64,000 bases of DNA from Mycolicibacterium sp. MU0050 (GCF_963378085.1 NZ_OY726395.1:5022001-5086000), one strand, 5' to 3'; positions 42,967 through 57,659 are shown, counted from the stretch's first letter. The notes: generated from the sequence alone by a model not told the origin. Translations and numbers: made by a program.

Positions 42967-43854
42967 ATGAACGAGCCGATCGCAGGCATCATCGCCTATC
43001 CCGTCACCCCGTTCACCCCCGGCGGCGACAAGGTCGACACCGCGAAACTGGCCCAGCTCGTCGAGCAGCTGATCGACACCGGAGCGCACGCCATCGCCCC
43101 CCTGGGCAGCACCGGCGAGTCCGCCTACCTGACCGAGGAAGAGTTCGATACCGTCGTCGACGCCACGGTGGCCGCCGTCGACAGCCGCGTACCAGTCGTC
43201 GTCGGTGCGTCAGATCTGACCACTGCCAACACCATTCGTCGGGCCAAGTACGCGCAACAGGCCGGAGCCGACGCGGCGATGATCCTGCCGATTTCCTACT
43301 GGAAGCTGACTGAGCGCGAGATCGTGCAGCACTACACTGCGGTGGCCGCCGCCATCGACATCCCGATCATGGTCTACAACAACCCGGCCACCAGCGGCAT
43401 CGACATCAGCCCCGAGGTGCTGGTGCAGATGTTCAACGACATCGACAACGTCCAGATGGTGAAGGAGTCCACCGGCGACCTGTCGCGGATGCGCCGCATC
43501 AAAGCGCTCTCGGGTGGCGCCCTACCGTTCTACAACGGCAGCAACCCGCTCGTCCTCGACGCCCTCCGGGAGGGCGCATCCGGTTGGTGCACCGCCGCAC
43601 CGAACCTCCGCCCGCAGCGGTGCCTCGACCTCTACGACGCGGTACGCGCCGACGACATCGACCGCGCCCAGTCGATCTACGACAACCTCGCTCCCCTGCT
43701 CCGTTTCATCGTGGCCGGCGGGCTGCCCGCCACGATCAAAGCCGGACTCGACCTCCTCGGCAGCGATGTGGGTGAGCCCCGGGCTCCCCTGCTTCCATTG
43801 GACGCCGCCGGGCGTGATGAGCTCACGGCCATCCTGGCGGCGGTACCACAATGA
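42967..43854 (+). CDS. DHDPS/N-acetylneuraminate-lyase family aldolase
   Basis: A 295-residue TIM-barrel Schiff-base aldolase. It has [13 protein letters not shown] near residue 48, [10 protein letters not shown] (catalytic Tyr) and [10 protein letters not shown] (Schiff-base Lys). It is a relative of DapA but sits in a catabolic context with a class II aldolase and an XRE-cupin regulator. It is therefore more likely a pyruvate-type aldolase or a keto-deoxy-sugar-acid dehydratase than the lysine-pathway enzyme. Its stop is immediately followed by the catalase remnant. Confidence 0.88.
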   Translation: MNEPIAGIIAYPVTPFTPGGDKVDTAKLAQLVEQLIDTGAHAIAPLGSTGESAYLTEEEFDTVVDATVAAVDSRVPVVVGASDLTTANTIRRAKYAQQAGADAAMILPISYWKLTEREIVQHYTAVAAAIDIPIMVYNNPATSGIDISPEVLVQMFNDIDNVQMVKESTGDLSRMRRIKALSGGALPFYNGSNPLVLDALREGASGWCTAAPNLRPQRCLDLYDAVRADDIDRAQSIYDNLAPLLRFIVAGGLPATIKAGLDLLGSDVGEPRAPLLPLDAAGRDELTAILAAVPQ

Positions 43855-43863
43855 GCGGCCGCT

Positions 43864-44022
43864 TCGCCTTGCGCATGCACGCAAGGGACCCGGAGCGTAT
43901 GGCACCTTCACCGTCACCGGTGACATCCCCGCCTGTACGAACGCCGCGTTGTTCTCCGAAGCCGGTAAGCAGACCGAGACATTCGTCCGATTCTCCACGG
44001 CGGCCGGCGATCGCGGCGTCGA
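43864..44022 (+). pseudogene. Catalase N-terminal remnant
   Basis: Just after the DHDPS-like stop a frame reads [19 protein letters not shown], then [21 protein letters not shown]. This matches the heme-catalase N-terminus, including the HA segment with the catalytic His and the ARFSTVAGERG-like region. The match ends at about 44015, where a full catalase would continue for about 400 residues. The frame then runs directly into the MOSC gene. No start codon fits the fragment. It is a truncated relic left by a deletion or rearrangement. Confidence 0.7.
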
Positions 44023-44026
44023 AGCC

Positions 44027-44713
44027 ATGACGCCGATCGGATTCCTCGACACGGTATCCGTCGGTCGGGCTCGCCAGATGTCGGTGCGTGGGCGCGTCAT
44101 CGACTCCGCGATCGCGAAATCCGCCACCGCCGAGGCAGTGTGGGTTGGTCGCCTTGGCCTCACCGGAGATGAACACGGAGACCGGGTGCACCACGGTGGT
44201 CCCGACAAGGCGGTGCTGGCGTACCCCAGTGAGCACTACACCGCTTGGGCGGACCAGCTGGGCCGTCCCGAGCGCCCCGCCTTCGGCGAGAACCTGACCA
44301 CGACGGGACTCTTGGAGCATCAAGTCGTGCTGGGCACGGTCTACCGGATCGGGACCGCCGTCCTGCAGGCCACGCAGCCTCGCCAACCCTGCTACAAGCT
44401 GGCGGCCTTCCATGAACAGCCCGACTTGGCGGTGCGCACCCAACAGACCGGCCGCACCGGCATCTACTTTCGGGTGCTGCAATCCGGCACCGTGCGCGCC
44501 GGCGACGTCATCACCTTGGTTGCTCAACCCAACCACGGCATCACCGCCGCCGAAGTACACCGCGTCCTCAACATCGACCGCGCCGACCGAATGGCTGCAC
44601 GCCGCCTCCTGGCCCACCCCAACGTGCTCCCCGCGCGCTGGCAGCGGGCCCTTCAGAAGCGCCTTGCGGGCGACCTCGACGACCACACCGAACGCCTCTA
44701 CGGCGCCCCCTGA
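44027..44713 (+). CDS. MOSC-domain (YiiM-like) protein
   Basis: A 228-residue MOSC protein. It reads [44 protein letters not shown] and [16 protein letters not shown], with the conserved Cys of MOSC sulfur carriers, plus a C-terminal YiiM-type helical tail. It may deliver sulfur or act as a molybdenum-cofactor-dependent reductase component for N-hydroxylated compounds. The ATG at 44027 lies directly downstream of the catalase remnant in the same frame, so the natural upstream region has been replaced. Confidence 0.82.
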   Translation: MTPIGFLDTVSVGRARQMSVRGRVIDSAIAKSATAEAVWVGRLGLTGDEHGDRVHHGGPDKAVLAYPSEHYTAWADQLGRPERPAFGENLTTTGLLEHQVVLGTVYRIGTAVLQATQPRQPCYKLAAFHEQPDLAVRTQQTGRTGIYFRVLQSGTVRAGDVITLVAQPNHGITAAEVHRVLNIDRADRMAARRLLAHPNVLPARWQRALQKRLAGDLDDHTERLYGAP

Positions 44714-44730
44714 CTACACGAGGAGCGATC

Positions 44731-44940
44731 ATGACCACCACCATCCCCGGCTACACCTACGACGACCCGATCTGAGCCCGTCCCCGGCCTCGCTCGCGGA
44801 ACTGGAGAAGCTCCGCGCCTGCGGGTTGTTCGACCCCGGCGGCCCCCTGCCGGAGTACCTGGCTCGGGTACGAACAGGTTCAGCACGCTCCCGGCTGGGT
44901 ATTCCGCCGCTCTACCGTGTCACCGACCGTCAGGACCCAC
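44731..44940 (+). pseudogene. Broken small gene (possible protoglobin N-terminus)
   Basis: An ATG with a good AGGAG site starts MTTTIPGYTYDDP and meets a stop after 14 codons. A one-base shift continues as LSPSPASLAELEKLRACGLF. This resembles, from memory, the N-terminus of actinobacterial protoglobin-domain proteins. After about 30 residues the sequence no longer fits and runs to the FNT gene start. The identity is uncertain, but the strong ribosome site before a 14-codon frame and the shifted continuation point to a decayed gene. Confidence 0.35.
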
Positions 44941-45759
44941 ATGAGCAGCACAAGTCAGCGGGATCTGGGTAATTCCGGCAGTCCGATCGAGGACGAGTTG
45001 GAGGACGCCTTCAACCGGATGGTCGACGAAGGCACCCAGCGCCTGCACCGCAGCTGGCGAGAGGTGTTGGTGACCGGGGCGTTCGGCGGCACAGACGTGG
45101 CGATGGGGGTCCTCGCCTACCTCGCGGTGTTACACGCGACAGGCAACCAGCTACTCGCCGGCCTGGCGTTCTCCATCGGTTTCCTGGCCCTGCTGCTCGG
45201 CCGAAGTGAGCTGTTCACCGAGGGATTCCTCATTCCCATCACGACCGTGGCCGCCAAGCGGGCCAGCGTGGGACAGCTGCTCAAGCACTGGAGCGGCACC
45301 CTCGTCGCCAACCTCGCCGGCGGGTGGGTGCTGATGTGGTTGGTCATGCAGGCGTTCCCGAGGCTGCACGAACAGACGGTCGAGTCGGCCGCCCACTTCG
45401 TCACCGCGCCACTGTCGTTGGAGACGGTGACGTTGTCGCTGCTCGGCGGCATGGCGATCACATTGATGACCCGCATGCAGCACGGCACCGACGCAATGGT
45501 CGGCAAGATCGCCGCCGCAGTTGCCGGCGCCTTCGTGCTCGCCGGACTCCAGATGTTCCACTCGATCTTGGATTCGCTGCTCATCTTCGGCGCGCTGCAT
45601 ACCGGTGCGGCTCCGTTCGGATACCTCGACTGGCTGCGTTGGTTCGGCTATGTCGTCGTCGGCAACATCGTCGGCGGCTTCACCCTCGTCACCATGCTGC
45701 GGCTGCTGCGCATCAAGGACCGCGTCCAAGAGGAGCGCGAGGAGGCGCAGTCACCGTGA
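44941..45759 (+). CDS. Formate/nitrite transporter (FNT) family channel
   Basis: A 272-residue membrane protein. A charged N-terminal segment (about 1-40) precedes six or so hydrophobic helices (VLVTGAFGGTDVAMGVLAYL, LAFSIGFLALLLGRSELFTEGFL, LVANLAGGWVLMWL, VVVGNIVGGFTLVTML). The RSELFTEGF region matches the FNT pore loop. It carries small anions such as formate, nitrite or hydrosulfide; which one is unknown. An ATG at 44941 is preferred over GTG 44917. It converges with the carboxylate-amine ligase gene. Confidence 0.85.
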   Translation: MSSTSQRDLGNSGSPIEDELEDAFNRMVDEGTQRLHRSWREVLVTGAFGGTDVAMGVLAYLAVLHATGNQLLAGLAFSIGFLALLLGRSELFTEGFLIPITTVAAKRASVGQLLKHWSGTLVANLAGGWVLMWLVMQAFPRLHEQTVESAAHFVTAPLSLETVTLSLLGGMAITLMTRMQHGTDAMVGKIAAAVAGAFVLAGLQMFHSILDSLLIFGALHTGAAPFGYLDWLRWFGYVVVGNIVGGFTLVTMLRLLRIKDRVQEEREEAQSP

Positions 45760-45766
45760 ACCGCGA

Positions 45767-46868
45767 TCAGCATCCTTCGGACGTCGCCGCTGCGGCGGCG
45801 GCGATCACATCCGATACCTCGCCGCGGCGTTCCCAGGCGTCCCGCTGCCGCATCGCGCCGTTGCCTTGTTCGAAGACGCGGCCCAGTTCGGACTCGACGA
45901 ACTCGAGATCGCCGACCGCGCGCAGCGCCGGCGAGATCCGCTCCACGAGGTCGCGCAGCAGGTCGATGGCGGGCACCAGGCCGCGGCCCTCGAACGGATC
46001 CACGGCGTGACCGTCGAGTCCGTCACGCGCCGACTTCCATTGCGCCGCAGCCAGTTCGTGCGGCCGCAGCCGCCGGATGGGGACACCGCGCCGCTCGTCG
46101 TCCAGAGCCGTCATGACCGTCCCACGGGTGAGCGCGGCCAATAGCACCGTCTCGGCCGGCGTGGCGGGCACGTCGGCGACGCGCACCTCGACGGTCGGAA
46201 AGTTCGCCGACGGGCGGACATCCCAATAGACCATGCCGTCGTCGAGCATCGCGCCGATGTCCTGCATCTGCCGCACTGCGGCCGTCGTAGTCGTCCTCCG
46301 AGTCGAAGTACGGCGGCGGCCCGGCGCTGGGCCACCGGGACCACAGCACCTGACGCCAACTTGCGTAGCCGCTGTCGGCGCCCCGGTAGATCGCGGAGTT
46401 GGCCGTCAACCCCAACAGCAGCGGAAGCTGGGGCCGCAGCCGATTGCTCACCTGGATCGCCGCCTCCCGGCTCGGCACCGCGACGTGCACATGGCATCCG
46501 CAGATCCCCTGTTCGTGCGCGATCATTCCGAAGCGTTTCGCGATCCGCTCGTAGCGCGGCGCATGGGTGATCGGAAAGTGATGGGGCACCGACGGCGGCA
46601 GCCCGACCGCCAGCAGCTGCGCCCCGGCGTCGGCGGCGGCGTCGCGGGTGACGCCCCGCAGCCGCCTCAGTTGCGCGCGAACGTCATCGAGGGTGGCGGC
46701 GACCTCTGTGGCCGTCTCCACCTGGCAGCTGGTGAGCTCGAGTTGCAGGTCCACACCGTTGGCCGCGGCGAGTTCGGCAACGCGGGTGTTTCGGGGCACG
46801 GGCTCACCCGCGCGCGGATCGACCAGGAGGAACTCCTCCTCCACACCGATGGTGGGATGACTGGACAT
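45767..46868 (-). pseudogene. Carboxylate-amine ligase (YbdK/GCS2 family), frameshifted
   Basis: The N-terminal frame from ATG 46868 reads IGVEEEFLLVDPRAGEP, LELTSCQVETAT, HEQGICGCHVHVAVPS and ANSAIYRGADSGYASWRQ, the glutamate-cysteine-ligase-2 fold. The C-terminal frame continues with MQDIGAMLDDGMVYWDVRPS. They are separated by one extra base near 46280-46285; removing it gives a normal 366-residue protein. It is either a real lesion or a base error. Active-site segments are otherwise intact. It is co-directional with the ABC exporter of the PKS cluster, 90 bp downstream. Confidence 0.82.
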
Positions 46869-46958
46869 GGCCCCTTCCGCGGTCCTCGATGGTCCTGCTC
46901 AATTGCCCGCTTACCGCGGGCGGGAAACATGGCCTCGGACACACCGCGGAGCGTGCGG

Positions 46959-47783
46959 TCAGTCAGTGTCCGACCAACGGAACACCGCCAGACAACCGAG
47001 CAACCCGCCGATGCTCCACGCCGTCAGGATCAGGAAGATGCGCCAGTGTTCCCAGCTGCCGGCCGGCTCGATGGCGACCAACTCCGGCGGCAGCAGCACG
47101 GACCGGAAGCCCTGCGCCATCCATTTGACGGGGAACAGCGACCCGACGATCAACATCCAGGTGGGCAACACCATGAGCGGCACGTAGGTGCCGGAAACGA
47201 ACTGCAATCCCACGGCCGGCCCGTTGGTCAGCGCCGCCGCCGACACCGCGTTGCTGGCGAAGTTGCTGATGAGCACGCCCAGCAGCGAGCAGCTGACGAC
47301 ACCGAGGATGAACACCCACGTCAGCGTGAACCAACTGAAAAGCTCTGTCGGCAGCCGCAATCCGAAGGCCAGTACCCCGACGGCCAGCAGGATCACGGCC
47401 TCGGCCAGGCTGACGATCGCGACGAGCATGATCTTGCCGATGAAGTAGGACGTCGCCGTGGTCGGGGTGCCGCGCAGGCGCCGCAGCGCCCCGGTGTCCC
47501 GGTCGGCCGCGATGCTGATGCCCAGATTGATGAACGAGGTCGACAGGATGCCGTAGGCGAGCATGCTTGCCGCGATCACCGCACCCGTGGTGACCTGACT
47601 TCCGGGCACGGGATTCGAGAAGATCGAGCCCAGCAGCAGGCAGATCACCGCGGGCATCGAAAACGTCAGCACCATCTGTTCGGGCCGGCGGTAGAACATC
47701 TTCAATTCCGGTACCACGCGCGAGAACCCGATCCGTACCGCCGACGCGACCGTCGCCGTGCCGCTCGCCGTCCCGACCGACAT
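46959..47783 (-). CDS. ABC-2 type transporter permease
   Basis: A 274-residue membrane protein with about six hydrophobic helices (LTFSMPAVICLLLGSIF, ASMLAYGILSTSFINLG, IMLVAIVSLAEAVILLAVGV, LGVVSCSLLGVLISNFA, and a C-terminal TAWSIGGLLGCLAVF). A cytosolic RDTGALRRLRGTP segment is typical of DrrB/ABC-2 permeases. It starts inside the stop of the ATPase gene (ATGA overlap). It is the last gene of the PKS operon and likely exports the polyketide product or a conjugate. Confidence 0.9.
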   Translation of the reverse strand: MSVGTASGTATVASAVRIGFSRVVPELKMFYRRPEQMVLTFSMPAVICLLLGSIFSNPVPGSQVTTGAVIAASMLAYGILSTSFINLGISIAADRDTGALRRLRGTPTTATSYFIGKIMLVAIVSLAEAVILLAVGVLAFGLRLPTELFSWFTLTWVFILGVVSCSLLGVLISNFASNAVSAAALTNGPAVGLQFVSGTYVPLMVLPTWMLIVGSLFPVKWMAQGFRSVLLPPELVAIEPAGSWEHWRIFLILTAWSIGGLLGCLAVFRWSDTD

Positions 47784-48660
47784 CAGGCCAACCCGATCAA
47801 CTGCAGGTACGCATCCTCGAGGGTGGGGCGCGTGACGGTCAGGTTGGCCAATTCGTCCCCGTACCGGCTGCGCTGCCGGATCAGGTAGGTGGGTCGGTCC
47901 GTGCGTTCGACGTGGACGACGTCCCCGTCCTCCCACCGCACCGTGGCCGCCGTGTCCACGTGCGCGGTCAGCCTGGCCGGCGAGTCCACGGCGACCACCC
48001 GGCCGGCGGCGATGACCGCGACCCGGTCGGCCAGCGCCGCGGCCTCCTCCAGGTAGTGGGTGGTCAGCAGGATGGTGGTGCCGTCGGCGGCCAAAAGCCG
48101 GATCAGCTCCCAGAATTGGCGCCGCGCCTCGGGGTCGAACCCGGTGGTGGGCTCGTCCAGGAACAGCAGTTCGGGTGTTCCGACGATGCCCAGCGCGACG
48201 TCGAGTCGGCGACGCTGGCCACCCGAGAGCGCGCGCACCCGAGATCCGGACACCGCGGCCAGGCCGACGAGTTCGAGGACCTCCCCCGGGTCGCGCGGGG
48301 TGCGGTAGCAGCTGGTGAACATCTGCATGATCTCGCGCACCGTGAGCATTCCAGCGTCGCTGACCTCCTGCAGCACGATCCCGATGCGGGCGCGCCAGTC
48401 GCGGCCGGCACTCCCGGGATCCTCGCCGAGCACGCGGACCTGCCCGGCGTCCCGCTTACGGTTGCCCTCGAGGATCTCGATGGTGGTGGACTTGCCGGCG
48501 CCGTTGGGCCCGAGTATCGCGAAGATCTCGCCGTAGCCGATGTCGAGGTCCAGCCCCCGCACGGCGTGGGTGTCGCCGTAGCTCTTCGTCAGGCCCCGAA
48601 CGTGCACCGCGGACGCGCCGGTCGGGGCCGGCACCGGCGACGCCCGGACTTGCGAGTGTG

Positions 48661-48664
<4 letters not shown>
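47783..48664 (-). CDS. ABC transporter ATP-binding protein (DrrA-like)
   Basis: A 293-residue ATPase. It has Walker A LGPNGAGKST, the Q-loop VLQEVSDAG, signature LSGGQRRRLD, Walker B LLFLDEPTTGFD and switch His in LLTTHYLEEA. A C-terminal extension follows, as in daunorubicin-resistance type ATPases. The GTG start at 48664 overlaps the PKS stop by 4 nt (GTGA), so it is coupled to PKS translation. With the next permease it forms an ABC-2 exporter of the cluster product or a self-protection pump. Confidence 0.93.
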
Positions 48665-54134
<5,470 letters not shown>

Positions 54135-54138
<4 letters not shown>

Positions 54139-54191
54139 GCGCGGCGCGCCCGGCAGCGACGGTCGATGCGGGTGGGATCGCTGGCAGGCAT
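54135..54191 (-). CDS. Possible 18-codon leader peptide coupled to the PKS start
   Basis: A strong GAGGAG site just upstream precedes an ATG at 54191 that encodes MPASDPTRIDRRCRARRA. Its TGA overlaps the ATG of the PKS (ATGA at 54138-54135). The PKS start itself has no visible ribosome site. The arrangement fits translational coupling through a short leader. Alternatively it is chance. No homologue is known to me. Confidence 0.4.
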
Positions 54192-54299
54192 GGGCACTCC
54201 TCGTCGTCTGGCACGGCTTGTGAGTACTTCGTCGCCGCGGCCGGTCTGGATGGGTACCCACTTGCACGCGCGCCGATCCGCGCGGCCCGCCTGCCCGGG

Positions 54300-56063
54300 T
54301 CAGTTCGGCGCGAGCGCCGGAGCGGCGGCGACGATCCAGCCGCGGCTGAGCGGGTTGGTGGCGTCGTCCTCGCGGTGGATGCGCCGCCATTCGCGCAGCA
54401 ACGGGTCGCGCTGCCAGGCCTGCACCTGCCGCACGACGGCGTCGTCGTCGAACCGGCGGGACTTCTCCTCGAGCACCGCGTCGACCAGTTGACCGGCCAC
54501 GTGCCGCAGCAGGCGGGCGTTGGAGTCGAACTGCGCGGCGAAGTCGGGGCTCGGCCCCATCATCGCGGTGTGCAGCGCACCCATGAAGTTCAGCGGCGCG
54601 TACAGGTCGACGAACGGCACCGAGGTGGTGTCACGCTCGACGGCGGCCCACTCCCGAAAGAAACGTTGCATCCGGTTGCTCAGTGCGATCAGACCGTCGA
54701 GGTGCGGCACGAAGTCCGGGTCGTCGGTGATGCGGACAAACCGGTCGTTGACGTAGAGCAGCCCGATGAATCCCCAGTAAAAAGCGACGTCCCAGATGAT
54801 CTTCGCCGACATCACCGCGGGCGTACCCATCAGGGCGTACTGGTCCTGGTAGATGGCCAGCCACATCTGCGTCAGCGACCTGAACAGCGTGTCGCTGATC
54901 TGGGCGCGCGCCGCGACGTCCCCGCCGTCGAGTTCGCGCACCACCATGTCGGTGATCAGGCCGTTGCCGATCGCGACGAGGTCCAGGCCCGAGGAGTACA
55001 GCGGGTCCAGGAAGATGCCCGCGTCCCCGGTCAGGCACCAGCGGGCGGCGCCGTCGAAGACCTGCGTCGCGTCGTGGCTGTACTTCTTCATCACGCGGAA
55101 GTCCCGGATCTGCTGCTCGTGCTCGTCGATCACCGCGGCGCACTGCGGTTCATGCTCATGCAGCCACGCCCGGGCCTTGTCGAGTGTGTTGAACCCGACG
55201 AACGGGTGATACGCCGGGTCGGCGACGATCCCGACGCTGGTGGCGCCGGAGCCCAGCCGGATGAGCCAGACCCAATAGCCCTGCCCCATCAGGTGATTGG
55301 TGGACAACGCGCGGTCGCCCTCCACCAGCCGGGCCTGCCACGTCGGGTCCTGGCTCCAGCGGCCGACGTCGATCTCGGTGGCGACGCGGAACCAGACCGC
55401 GTTGCAATTGTGCTGGTTGGCGCGCTTGAGGTCCAGCTGCCGGGGCAGCGTCCGGTTGCGGCCCGACGCGTCGACGACCCAGCGCGCCGTCGTCGCCACC
55501 GCCCCGTCATCGCCCTGGTAGGACACGACGTGCCGGTCGGCCCCGAAATCCACCGCGCGCACCCGGCCGCGGGCGGTGTCGATGCCCGCCGCGACGCAGC
55601 GCCGGTAGAGCTCGTTCTCCAGCCGGCCCCGGTCGATCTGGTACGTGACCTGCGGGACGAACGACGAACTGCCGACCTCCATCCGCTCGGCGATGTCGCT
55701 GTTCCCGTTGTGGGAGAAGAACATCCGCAGGCCCATCTTGCGGATGTGCGCCGTGGCGAGGTGATCCCCCAGGCCGAGTCGGTCCCGCAGGTAGTGGGCC
55801 GACACCTCGACGGTGGACTCGCCGACGGTGTGGGTGATCTCGGGTACCGGGTGCGCGTTCGGTTCGACGATCAGGATCCGGGTCTGCGCCCGCGCGCTGC
55901 GGATCTCCAACGCCAGGGTCAGGGCGGCCGCGCCGCCGCCGACGATCACGACGTCATGGTCGACTGCGGGGGCCTCGGATTCGACGAGGCGACTTCGGAT
56001 CCGGCGCGCCAGCGCCGCCCGGGCCGCCGGGTCGAGGTTCGCGAGCTGGTCATGCACGTTCAT
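54300..56063 (-). CDS. Flavin-dependent halogenase-like oxidoreductase
   Basis: A 587-residue FAD protein. An N-terminal helix (LANLDPAARAALARRIRSR) resembles PKS/NRPS docking segments. Then come the FAD motif VIVGGGAAALTLALE (about 39-53), VGEST at 80-84, and a Lys at 109 in RKMGLRMFF, at the place of the catalytic lysine of tryptophan halogenases. GYWVWLIRL follows at 262-270, and GDAGIFLDPLYSSGL at 346-360. The latter is the family DPL-SSG motif. The WxWxIP motif of true halogenases is only partly kept (WVWLIR). It may chlorinate, or oxidise, an ACP-bound polyketide. It overlaps the antiporter stop by 14 nt. Confidence 0.88.
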   Translation of the reverse strand: MNVHDQLANLDPAARAALARRIRSRLVESEAPAVDHDVVIVGGGAAALTLALEIRSARAQTRILIVEPNAHPVPEITHTVGESTVEVSAHYLRDRLGLGDHLATAHIRKMGLRMFFSHNGNSDIAERMEVGSSSFVPQVTYQIDRGRLENELYRRCVAAGIDTARGRVRAVDFGADRHVVSYQGDDGAVATTARWVVDASGRNRTLPRQLDLKRANQHNCNAVWFRVATEIDVGRWSQDPTWQARLVEGDRALSTNHLMGQGYWVWLIRLGSGATSVGIVADPAYHPFVGFNTLDKARAWLHEHEPQCAAVIDEHEQQIRDFRVMKKYSHDATQVFDGAARWCLTGDAGIFLDPLYSSGLDLVAIGNGLITDMVVRELDGGDVAARAQISDTLFRSLTQMWLAIYQDQYALMGTPAVMSAKIIWDVAFYWGFIGLLYVNDRFVRITDDPDFVPHLDGLIALSNRMQRFFREWAAVERDTTSVPFVDLYAPLNFMGALHTAMMGPSPDFAAQFDSNARLLRHVAGQLVDAVLEEKSRRFDDDAVVRQVQAWQRDPLLREWRRIHREDDATNPLSRGWIVAAAPALAPN

Positions 56064-57333
56064 GCGGATACCCTTCTTCGACCGGCACCAAAGGCGTGTC
56101 GTCGGCGCGTTTGCGGCCATAGACGGCCTCGAAGATCGGCGAGGCCATCAGCGTCGTGATGATGGCGACCAACACCAGAATGGTGAACAGGGTCGGGGTG
56201 ATGATGCCGGCCTCCAGACCGATGTTGAGCAGGATCAGCTCGATCAGTCCGCGGGCGTTCATCAGCGAGCCGAGCGCCACCGACTCGCGCCCCGAGACCC
56301 CGCTGACGCGCGCGGCCACCGCGCAGGCGATGCCCTTTCCGGCGACCGCCACGACGAGCAAGCCCAGCGTGACGGCCCACAACGCGGGGGTGTTGACCAG
56401 TCCGATCTCGGTGTTCAGGCCCGAGTACACGAAGAACAACGGCAGCAGGAACGTCGTGGTGAGCGGCTCCAGCTTCTCGGTGAGGCGCTGCGCGAAGAAG
56501 CCGGACGGCATCGCAGTGCCGAGAATGAACGCACCGAAGATCGCGTAGATGCCGATGGAGTCGGTGATCCACGCGCACACCATCAGCAGGATCAGCACGG
56601 TGCTGAGCACCGGCGTCGGGATGCTCGCGTGGCCGGCCGACTTGTCGGCGAGCCCGGCGAACCGGCGGCGTCCCACCGTCAGCAGCAGGACCGTGTACAG
56701 CAGTCCGCCACCGATGGCGACCACCGCCATGGTGGGGCTGTTCTGGTGGATGGCCAGCACGATGGCCAACACGCACCAGGAGATGGCGTCCGAGGTCGCC
56801 CCGCACGCCAACGCCAGGGTGCCCAAAGGCGTTCCGGAAAGCCCCTTTTCGAAGATGATCCGCGCGAGCATCGGGAATGCCGTGATCGCGACCGACGCGC
56901 CCAGGAACATCATGGCCATGCCGAGGCTGACGTCGGCGCCGAAGAATCCGCCGCCCGACAGCAGCGGGATGGCGGCGAGGGCGCCCAGCGCGAGCGGGGC
57001 GAGCGTGCCCGTCGCGGACACGGCGGCGGCGGTGCCCGCACGTTTTTTGACGTGGTTGATGTCGAAGTTCAGACCGATGATGAACATGTAGAGCACCAGG
57101 CCGATCTGCGCCGTGGTGTAGAGCACCACGTTGGCCACCCCGTCGGGAAACAGGGTGTCCTGCAGGCCGGGCGAGACCCGACCCAGCAGCGAGGGTCCCA
57201 GGATGACACCGGCGATCATCTCGCCGACCACCTGCGGCTGTCCGATCCGTTGCGCCGCCAGCCCTGCGACGCGGCACGCCACCAGGATGACGGTCAGCTG
57301 CAGGAAGAACTGGATGGCGGTCTCGGCGGGCAC
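56050..57333 (-). CDS. Kef-type monovalent cation:proton antiporter (CPA2)
   Basis: A 427-residue membrane protein with about 12 hydrophobic segments. It shows the CPA2 features IGQPQVVGEMIAGVILGPSLLG, IGLVLYMFIIGLNFD, MMFLGASVAITAFPMLARI (the paired charged/polar helix), FGAFILGTAMP and GSLMNARGLIELILL. There is no TrkA-N domain at the C-terminus. It starts the minus-strand operon that continues with halogenase-like protein, PKS and ABC exporter. Such antiporters accompany several polyketide clusters; here it may serve export or self-resistance, but that is inferred. Confidence 0.92.
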   Translation of the reverse strand: MPAETAIQFFLQLTVILVACRVAGLAAQRIGQPQVVGEMIAGVILGPSLLGRVSPGLQDTLFPDGVANVVLYTTAQIGLVLYMFIIGLNFDINHVKKRAGTAAAVSATGTLAPLALGALAAIPLLSGGGFFGADVSLGMAMMFLGASVAITAFPMLARIIFEKGLSGTPLGTLALACGATSDAISWCVLAIVLAIHQNSPTMAVVAIGGGLLYTVLLLTVGRRRFAGLADKSAGHASIPTPVLSTVLILLMVCAWITDSIGIYAIFGAFILGTAMPSGFFAQRLTEKLEPLTTTFLLPLFFVYSGLNTEIGLVNTPALWAVTLGLLVVAVAGKGIACAVAARVSGVSGRESVALGSLMNARGLIELILLNIGLEAGIITPTLFTILVLVAIITTLMASPIFEAVYGRKRADDTPLVPVEEGYPHERA

Positions 57334-57659
57334 GACTCAGCCCCGCCTGTTCGACGTGCCGGTCAGGCGCGGTGGCGGTCGCAACGGGGGCGAAGGTGGC
57401 GGCACGTCGCCAATGTAACTTCCGGGCGGACGGTCCCGACCGGCGCAAAAGTGGTCCTCGCACGGGTCCGGGGCCGATCAACACGGGTGGTGCGCCCCGG
57501 CCTCGTACCGCATTTCAAGCTCGTACCTCGTTGTCCTGCAACGAATTCCGTGAGCAGCCGCGCGGGATGCCTGTCGGCCGGTCCGGCGCCACCGCGCGAT
57601 CTCCGACACGTCATCAACTCGTCACAAGCGCGGGCGTCGCGACGGGCTGCGGGGCCCGC
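57334..57659. promoter_or_regulatory. Promoter region of the PKS operon with repeats
   Basis: 326 bp without a convincing gene, upstream of the antiporter on the minus strand. A direct repeat CTCGTACC occurs at 57502-57509 and 57520-57527, 18 bp apart, i.e. about two helical turns. An inverted repeat TCGTTG-TCCTG-CAACGA follows at 57528-57544. These are good candidates for activator or repressor sites for the cluster. No -10/-35 elements can be named with confidence. Confidence 0.4.

Noticed and set aside
43514..44026. Extending the MOSC protein upstream to an ATG at 43514
   Set aside because: That part is the shifted frame of the DHDPS-like gene plus the catalase relic; the MOSC family start fits 44027.
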